The notes below the pieces were generated by a model. That model saw only the letters and a program-made list of their open reading frames with translations, was not told where the DNA came from and searched no databases. This document shows positions 6,782-12,025 of a stretch of 12,025 nt of DNA, one piece after another. The translations under genes were made by a program, and so were the position numbers. The DNA is from Actinomycetes bacterium (GTDB lineage: Bacteria; Actinomycetota; Actinomycetes; S36-B12; UBA10799). The stretch is taken from positions 1 through 12,025 of the forward strand of contig JAKOZM010000216.1 in assembly GCA_029779995.1 (NCBI GenBank). The letters run 5' to 3'. Each line of letters starts with the position of its first letter. Within the stretch, counting starts at the first letter, position 1.

Positions 6782-6810
6782 AACGTACGCTATTCCGTAC
6801 GCACGATCCA
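6782..6810 (-). promoter_or_regulatory. yefM-yoeB promoter and CGTACG operator candidate
   Basis: On the minus strand TGGATC (6805-6810) and TACGTT (6782-6787) are 17 bases apart. The inverted repeat CGTACG-ctattc-CGTACG (6784-6801) fills the spacer and touches the -10 box, the usual place for a YefM-type operator. The boxes are weak matches to consensus; the inverted repeat is exact. Confidence 0.5.
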
Positions 6811-6845
6811 GGGTTTGGATGACCTGCCCAATGCCGTTGGCGATC

Positions 6846-6873
6846 ATGCACCGCAAACGCTCGTTTTCGGGAC
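6846..6873. repeat. Imperfect palindromic repeat, copy B
   Basis: The left arm is GCACCGCAAAC (6848-6858), the loop GCTC and the right arm GTTTTCGGGAC (6863-6873), with one C-T mismatch in the inner eight pairs. It is identical to copy A at 25 of 28 bases. It sits upstream of the yefM promoter and 152 bases beyond the stop of the secreted-protein gene at 7025. The rest of 6874-7024 holds no gene I can support. Confidence 0.7.
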
Positions 6874-7024
6874 ATGGAGCGATAGGGAGAACTTCAGGCG
6901 ACGTCAGAAACGGGCGGTATAGCCACTTACGGCACATCGCCCTTCATCGCTGCCACGGCCAGCGCCCACCGGCTGCACGGGGAACACGTCGGCGCGCTCT
7001 GCGACGGCGTCGGGCACGGGCTCC

Positions 7025-8005
7025 TCAGCCGGTGGCCAGGTCCCAGTACCAGCGGTTGGTCACAGCCTCCGCAGGGCGATTGATGTCCCCGGACAACGAG
7101 GCGGACCACGTCTTCGTGTAGCGGCCGGCCTCCCCCGTCGCCGCGACGCTGAGCCCGTTCGTCAACAGGATGTTGCTCTCACCCGCGAACTGCAAGGTGG
7201 TGGGCCGGGTCTTGCTGACCCAGACATCGCCGAGGTCGGGATCGGGCTCGAGGTACTCGCAGGTCAACTGCACTGACGGTGAGGTTCCGGTCGGAACGGA
7301 CAGATCCAGGTCGTAGCGGTAGGCCTTATACCTCGGGTCGAGCTCCTTCGACACAGTCATGTGCCCGTCCAGGGCGTCCATCGCGAACACGCCAGCGCTC
7401 GGCGTGGCCGAGCAGGCTCGCCGATTGGGGCCGTTGAGCACCGAGGGGTCGTACTGCCAGGAGACCGAGCCCTCGATCGGGGTGTAATGCACCTGGCCGT
7501 CATTCCACGGCTGATTCGTGACCGGATCCCGATCCTGGTAGAAGTACGTGATTTGACCACTCCAGCGGGTGCCCGAGGTGTGATCTCCTCCGAGTGATCC
7601 CGCGTACTGCTTGGCCACGATCGACAGCGGAACTGCCTTGGTCTTGATGTCCTTGTCCGCCCCCTCACCCACGACGACAAGGCGGATGGATGCCACCCCG
7701 GCAGTTCGGAACGTCCTGGAGACCGTCAACTTGCCGTTGCTCTTGGACCGGTACGTCTTCACCGTGCGGAACGGGCCGCCCTGCTTGACCTGCAGTTTCA
7801 CCTCCCGCTTCCCACCCTGAACTCGCACAGAGCGTGACCACGTGTCACCGGCCACGATCGTCACTGGAGCCGTCAACCATCCCCGCACCGGGGAGGCTGC
7901 GGTCAACGTCGACCCGCCGGTCGCAGGGGCAGACATCGCGGGGGCGATGGATGTGAGTGCCAACGCCGCGACGGCAGCGGTGGACACCAGGGTTTTTGTG
8001 ATCAT
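7025..8005 (-). CDS. Secreted protein of unknown function
   Basis: This 326-residue protein has a textbook Sec signal peptide: MITK, a hydrophobic stretch TLVSTAAVAALALTSIAP, and a likely cut after AMSA (about residue 26). The mature N-terminal part (about 42-130) is rich in beta-prone repeats (VTIVAGDTWSRSVRVQGGKR, FRTAGVASIRLVV) and looks like an Ig-like or bacterial surface beta-sandwich domain. The remainder (about 140-326) has many Tyr/Trp and two cysteines (RRACS and LTCEY) that could form a disulfide outside the cell; I recognise no family. There is no LPXTG motif or C-terminal membrane anchor, so it is probably released. The ATG at 8005 has GGAGG 6 bases upstream. It is a single gene, divergent from glgE. 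Confidence 0.85.
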   Translation of the reverse strand: MITKTLVSTAAVAALALTSIAPAMSAPATGGSTLTAASPVRGWLTAPVTIVAGDTWSRSVRVQGGKREVKLQVKQGGPFRTVKTYRSKSNGKLTVSRTFRTAGVASIRLVVVGEGADKDIKTKAVPLSIVAKQYAGSLGGDHTSGTRWSGQITYFYQDRDPVTNQPWNDGQVHYTPIEGSVSWQYDPSVLNGPNRRACSATPSAGVFAMDALDGHMTVSKELDPRYKAYRYDLDLSVPTGTSPSVQLTCEYLEPDPDLGDVWVSKTRPTTLQFAGESNILLTNGLSVAATGEAGRYTKTWSASLSGDINRPAEAVTNRWYWDLATG

Positions 8006-8032
8006 CGTCGGCCTCCAGCGTCGGGTCCCTTG

Positions 8033-8060
8033 ATCGTAATGCTGCGAAGGCGGTCATCAA
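8033..8060 (-). promoter_or_regulatory. Candidate promoter of the secreted-protein gene
   Basis: On the minus strand TTGATG (8055-8060) and TACGAT (8033-8038) are spaced by 16 bases, giving a start near 8026 and a leader of about 20 bases that includes the GGAGG ribosome site. This is a motif match only. Confidence 0.45.
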
Positions 8061-8159
8061 AGCGAGGTGCGGCAATCGGGCGAGCGGCGCCGCATAACGG
8101 CGGCAGGTCCGCCCCGGCGGATCGCGCATGTCCGACGGGGACCGACTACCGTTTCAGGT

Positions 8160-10199
8160 GTGCCTGACATCTCCAGCCAGGGCTCCGGCGCCCCGAGCGT
8201 TGCAGCCGAGAAGTACTGGCAGACACTGCCGTCGAACAACCTCACACCCCCGCAGGTGCTGACCGGTAGATTCACCGTGCTGGATGTCTATCCGAGCGTG
8301 GAGGCCGGTCGACGTCCCGTGAAGGCCGCCGTGGGAGAACTCCTCATGGTGTACTGCGTGGCGTTCCGCGAGGGCCACGACAAACTCGGCGTCGACCTGG
8401 TGGCGACGGACGCCCAGGGCCGCAGTGTGCGCACTCCGATGGTCGCTCGGGACAACGGCACCGACGGTTGGGATGGCACCTTCCGGCCGAACACCGAAGG
8501 TGCGTGGACGTTCAGCATCCACGCCTACAGCGACATCCTGGGGACCTGGCGGCACCGCGCGGAACTGAAGATCCCCGCCGGCGTCGACGTCGACCTCGAA
8601 CTTGAGGAGGGCGCGCGCATCCTCAGCCGCGCCGACGTGCCTGACCAGACCTTGATCAGCAAGGCGATCGCAGGGCTGCGCGATACCCGGGTGTCGCCGG
8701 CGGCCAGGCTGGCCGCCGGCCTGGACGACGAGTTGTGGGCCATGCTGGCCGCCCACCCGATCCGTGACCTCGAGACCCCGTGCGGCCCGTGGCCGGTGTA
8801 CGTCGATCGCCGCCGGGCGCTATTCGGGTCCTGGTATGAACTCTTCCCCCGCAGTGAGGGATCGTCGCTGGACCCCCTGCGCTCGGGCACCTTCCAGGAA
8901 GCCGCCAAACGCCTGCCGGCCATCGCGGAGATGGGCTTCGACGTGGTGTATCTGCCGCCGATCCACCCGGTCGGCACGATCAACCGCAAGGGACCGAACA
9001 ACACTCTGACTCCGGCCGCGGGCGACCCGGGCTCACCCTGGGCGATCGGCTCAGCCGACGGCGGCCATGACACGATCCATCCCGACCTGGGCACCATTGA
9101 CGACTTCGACACCTTCGTCGGTTCGACCCGGGCTCTCGGGATGGAGGTCGCCATCGACCTCGCGCTGCAGGTCGCCCCCGACCATCCCTGGGCCACAGCG
9201 GGCAAACCGTGGTTCACCGTCCGTGCCGACGGCAGCATCGCCTATGCGGAGAACCCGCCCAAGAAGTACCAGGACATCTATCCGATGTGGTTCGACGGTG
9301 ACCCGGAGGGCCTGACGGCCGAGGTCCTGCGGATCATCCGCTACTGGATGGATCACGATGTGCGGATCTTCCGTGTGGACAACCCGCACACCAAACCCGT
9401 GCGATTCTGGGACCACGTCATCAACGAGATCAAGCGCACGGATCCGGATGTGCTCTTCCTGGCTGAGGCGTTCACGCGGCCGCCCATGATGCGAGCACTG
9501 GCCGAAGTGGGATTCGACCAGTCCTACACGTACTTCACGTGGCGCAATGAGAAGTGGGAACTCGAGGCCTATCTGCGCGAGCTGTCCACGCAGTCCGCGC
9601 CGTACATGCGCCCGAACTTCTTCGTCAACACCCCCGACATCCTGCACGCCTATCTGCAGTACGGGGGTCCGGCCGCGTTCAGCATCCGGGCCACGCTGGC
9701 GGCGACCATGAGCCCTACTTGGGGTGTCTACAGCGGATACGAACTCTTCGAACACGTCGCGGTGAAGCCGGGCAGCGAGGAGTACCTCGACTCCGAGAAG
9801 TACCAGTACCGGCCACGTGATTGGGCGGCCGCCGAGGAGCGCGGAACGACGCTGACGCCGTACATCAGCCTGCTCAACACCATCCGCCGCGACCATCCCG
9901 CGCTGCAGCAGCTGCGCCACATCGTCTTCCACCAGATCGACTCTGACCGGATGATCGCGTTCAGCAAACGCGACGGGGAGGACACGATCATCGTCGTCGT
10001 CACCCTCGACCCCTTCGGTGCCCGCGAAGCCACCCTGCACCTGGACATGCCGGCGCTGGGAATGGACTGGCATGACCGATTCGTGGCTCAGGACCTGATC
10101 AGCGGGCAGAGTTTCTCCTGGGCGGCCTCGAACTTCGTCCGCCTCGATCCACATTTGCAAAGCGCCCACATCATGCACGTCCGGCCGGGAGTTATCTGA
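8160..10199 (+). CDS. glgE: GlgE, alpha-1,4-glucan:maltose-1-phosphate maltosyltransferase
   Basis: This 679-residue GH13_3 enzyme transfers maltose from alpha-maltose-1-phosphate to the non-reducing end of alpha-1,4-glucan. An N-terminal beta domain (about 30-130) and a helical segment precede the barrel. The barrel carries [20 protein letters not shown], the [13 protein letters not shown] motif special to Glg[14 protein letters not shown] (nucleophile D407), [12 protein letters not shown] (acid/base E436) and [14 protein letters not shown] (D493). The 29- and 57-residue spacings equal those I recall for Streptomyces GlgE. The start is uncertain: GTG at 8160 gives the usual length and has no Shine-Dalgarno site, but a TACCGT box lies a few bases upstream, so a leaderless message is possible. 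Longer in-frame starts back to 8067 add a basic tail not expected in the family. It ends overlapping glgB by one base. Confidence 0.95.
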   Translation: MPDISSQGSGAPSVAAEKYWQTLPSNNLTPPQVLTGRFTVLDVYPSVEAGRRPVKAAVGELLMVYCVAFREGHDKLGVDLVATDAQGRSVRTPMVARDNGTDGWDGTFRPNTEGAWTFSIHAYSDILGTWRHRAELKIPAGVDVDLELEEGARILSRADVPDQTLISKAIAGLRDTRVSPAARLAAGLDDELWAMLAAHPIRDLETPCGPWPVYVDRRRALFGSWYELFPRSEGSSLDPLRSGTFQEAAKRLPAIAEMGFDVVYLPPIHPVGTINRKGPNNTLTPAAGDPGSPWAIGSADGGHDTIHPDLGTIDDFDTFVGSTRALGMEVAIDLALQVAPDHPWATAGKPWFTVRADGSIAYAENPPKKYQDIYPMWFDGDPEGLTAEVLRIIRYWMDHDVRIFRVDNPHTKPVRFWDHVINEIKRTDPDVLFLAEAFTRPPMMRALAEVGFDQSYTYFTWRNEKWELEAYLRELSTQSAPYMRPNFFVNTPDILHAYLQYGGPAAFSIRATLAATMSPTWGVYSGYELFEHVAVKPGSEEYLDSEKYQYRPRDWAAAEERGTTLTPYISLLNTIRRDHPALQQLRHIVFHQIDSDRMIAFSKRDGEDTIIVVVTLDPFGAREATLHLDMPALGMDWHDRFVAQDLISGQSFSWAASNFVRLDPHLQSAHIMHVRPGVI

Positions 10200-12025
10200 T
10201 GATCACTGTTGACAGCGCTGAACTCGCCTCCCTGGTGGACGGCACCCACAGCCAGCCCCATGCGGTGCTGGGACCGCACACCGATGGCGACGCGGTGACC
10301 ATCCGCGTGCTGCGGCCTGACGCGACCGAGGTCGACGTCGTCGTCGGGGGCACGAACCACCCGATGGATCATGAGCACTCCGGCGTGTGGGTCGTTGAGC
10401 TGCCCGGCACCGACATCCCGGACTACCGACTGGCCGTCGCCTACGGCGGGGACAAGTTGCCCGCCGACGACCCCTACCGGTTCCTGCCCACGCTCGGCGA
10501 GATGGATCAACACCTGATCAGCGAGGGCCGCCATGAGGAGTTGTGGAACGTCCTCGGTGCCCATGTGCATGTCTACGAGACCCTCAACGGCCCCGTCCGT
10601 GGGGTCGCCTTCGCGGTGTGGGCACCGAACGCTCAGGGGGTGCGGGTGGTCGGCGACTTCAATTTCTGGAACGGCACGGCCACCCCCATGCGTTCGCTGG
10701 GCTCGTGCGGGGTGTGGGAGGTGTTCGTCCCCGAGATCGGGGCCGGTACCCGCTACAAGTACGAGATCATCGGCCGCGACGGGGTGCGCCGGCTCAAGGC
10801 GGATCCCATGGCGCAGGCAACCGAGATCCCGCCCGCGACCGCGAGCGTGGTGTTCGACTCCACGTATGACTGGGCTGATACCGACTGGCTACAGACGCGC
10901 AAGCAGCGACCGGCCCACGCCAGCCCGATGAGCGTCTACGAAGTGCATCTGGGGTCGTGGCGGCAGGGACTGACCTACCGGCAACTGGCCGAGCAACTCA
11001 CGGACTACGTCGTCGGCCATGGCTTCACCCACGTCGAGTTCCTGCCGGTCATGGAGCACCCGTTCGGCGGGTCCTGGGGGTACCAGGTGAGCGCCTATTA
11101 CGCTCCGACTGCCCGCTTCGGCAACCCCGATGACTTCCGTCACCTGGTCGACCGCCTGCACCAGGCCGGGGTCGGCGTCATCGTCGACTGGGTGCCCGCC
11201 CACTTTCCCAAGGATGAGTTCGCACTCGCCCGCTTCGACGGGACGCCGTTGTATGAACACGCCGACCCCCGTCGCGGTGAACACCCGGACTGGGGCACTT
11301 ACGTCTTCGACTTCGGGCGCCCGGAGGTCCGCAACTTCCTGGTCGCGAACGCGGTGTACTGGTGCGAACAGTTCCACATCGACGGCCTACGCGTGGATGC
11401 GGTCGCGTCGATGCTGTACCTGGACTACTCCCGCAATGAAGGAGAGTGGTCGCCCAACGCCTATGGCGGCCGGGAGAACCTCGACGCGGTGCAGTTCCTG
11501 CAGGAGATGAACGCCACGGTCTACAAACGCTGCGAGGGCGCCTTCACCGTCGCCGAGGAGAGCACCGCCTGGCCGGGTGTCACCCGGGCCACGCACCTGG
11601 GCGGCCTCGGCTTCGGCCTGAAGTGGAACATGGGCTGGATGCACGACTCCCTCGACTACGTCTCGCACGACCCGATCCACCGCCAGTACCACCACAACGA
11701 GATGACGTTTGCCCTGGTCTATGCCTGGAGTGAGAACTACGTGCTGCCGATCTCCCACGACGAGGTCGTGCACGGCAAGGGCTCCCTGATCGCGAAGATG
11801 CCCGGAGATCACTGGCAGCAGCGAGCCAACCTGCGGGCCTTCTTCGCGTACATGTGGGCGCACCCGGGCAAACAACTCCTCTTCATGGGCTCGGAGTTCG
11901 GGCAGTATGCGGAATGGTCCGAAGGCCGCAGCCTGGATTGGTGGCTCACCGAACAGCCCGATCATGACGGCCTGTCGCGCCTGGTCAGCGACCTCAACTC
12001 CGAGTACCGGGACAACCCTGCTCTG
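10199..12025 (+). CDS. glgB: 1,4-alpha-glucan branching enzyme GlgB, C-terminus beyond the window
   Basis: The frame is open from the ATG at 10199 to the window edge (609 codons); the family is usually about 720-740 residues, so roughly the last 110 are missing. It forms alpha-1,6 branches by cutting and re-attaching alpha-1,4 chains. An N1 domain (about 5-105), a CBM48 domain ([20 protein letters not shown] and on, about 135-225) and a GH13_9 barrel follow each other. Barrel signatures are [42 protein letters not shown] (nucleophile D400), [10 protein letters not shown] (acid/base E453), [12 protein letters not shown] (D521) and [12 protein letters not shown]. The 53-residue spacing of the first pair equals that of E. 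coli GlgB (D405/E458). ATG shares a base with the glgE stop (TGATG) and GGAG lies 7 bases upstream, so the two are co-translated. Confidence 0.97.
   Translation, partial: MITVDSAELASLVDGTHSQPHAVLGPHTDGDAVTIRVLRPDATEVDVVVGGTNHPMDHEHSGVWVVELPGTDIPDYRLAVAYGGDKLPADDPYRFLPTLGEMDQHLISEGRHEELWNVLGAHVHVYETLNGPVRGVAFAVWAPNAQGVRVVGDFNFWNGTATPMRSLGSCGVWEVFVPEIGAGTRYKYEIIGRDGVRRLKADPMAQATEIPPATASVVFDSTYDWADTDWLQTRKQRPAHASPMSVYEVHLGSWRQGLTYRQLAEQLTDYVVGHGFTHVEFLPVMEHPFGGSWGYQVSAYYAPTARFGNPDDFRHLVDRLHQAGVGVIVDWVPAHFPKDEFALARFDGTPLYEHADPRRGEHPDWGTYVFDFGRPEVRNFLVANAVYWCEQFHIDGLRVDAVASMLYLDYSRNEGEWSPNAYGGRENLDAVQFLQEMNATVYKRCEGAFTVAEESTAWPGVTRATHLGGLGFGLKWNMGWMHDSLDYVSHDPIHRQYHHNEMTFALVYAWSENYVLPISHDEVVHGKGSLIAKMPGDHWQQRANLRAFFAYMWAHPGKQLLFMGSEFGQYAEWSEGRSLDWWLTEQPDHDGLSRLVSDLNSEYRDNPAL

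Noticed and set aside
3907..6873. Integron attC sites as the explanation of the four palindromic repeats
   Set aside because: The arms lie only 4 bases apart, the RYYYAAC and GTTRRRY core sites are missing, and no integrase is seen. Toxin-antitoxin cassettes are common in integrons, so the idea was considered, but the sequence does not support it.
6874..7024. Plus-strand segment translating as SAHRLHGEHVGALCDGVGHG
   Set aside because: It hinted at a gene fragment, but the stretch is too short, has no start or ribosome site, and no family could be named.
9051..10178. 375-codon minus-strand open frame within glgE
   Set aside because: It is an antisense shadow caused by GC bias; glgE carries all three catalytic residues on the plus strand.

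Overview
The window is high-GC bacterial DNA that reads as an actinomycete (Actinomycetota). The grounds are heavy G/C at third codon positions, GTG and TTG starts, the GlgE alpha-glucan pathway, and RelBE-type proteins that closely resemble, from memory, the mycobacterial ones. No rRNA, tRNA, CRISPR array, transposase or integrase was seen. Species cannot be named.

Layout: (1) 1-1718, minus strand: a two-gene unit of an enoyl-CoA hydratase followed, with an ATGA start/stop overlap, by a class I SAM-dependent methyltransferase that runs off the left edge. (2) 1805-3808, plus strand: glgX, a glycogen debranching enzyme, divergent from the hydratase. (3) 3809 to about 6950: an accessory island that looks less GC-rich. 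Its intact genes are all on the minus strand: a four-helix membrane protein, a RelBE toxin-antitoxin pair and a YefM/YoeB toxin-antitoxin pair. Between the two pairs, on the plus strand, lie decayed remains of two PIN-like nuclease genes (one PIN, one NYN). A small imperfect palindromic repeat, not explained by any gene, occurs four times here, once beyond the 3' end of each minus-strand gene or gene pair. (4) 7025-8005, minus strand: a secreted protein of unknown function with a clear signal peptide. (5) 8160-12025, plus strand: glgE and glgB overlapping by one base; glgB is cut by the right edge.

How the genes work together: GlgE extends alpha-1,4-glucan from maltose-1-phosphate, GlgB adds alpha-1,6 branches, and GlgX removes branches during breakdown, so the two flanks form a glycogen/alpha-glucan locus. 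TreS and maltokinase, which normally supply maltose-1-phosphate, are not in the window. The toxin-antitoxin island sits between glgX and glgE and looks like inserted and partly decaying DNA. The methyltransferase/hydratase pair probably serves acyl-CoA or lipid-related metabolism, but nothing ties it directly to the glucan genes.

Most notable for a second look: the four-copy palindromic repeat at cassette-like junctions, the 53-base inverted repeat beside one copy, and the frameshifted NYN nuclease relic.
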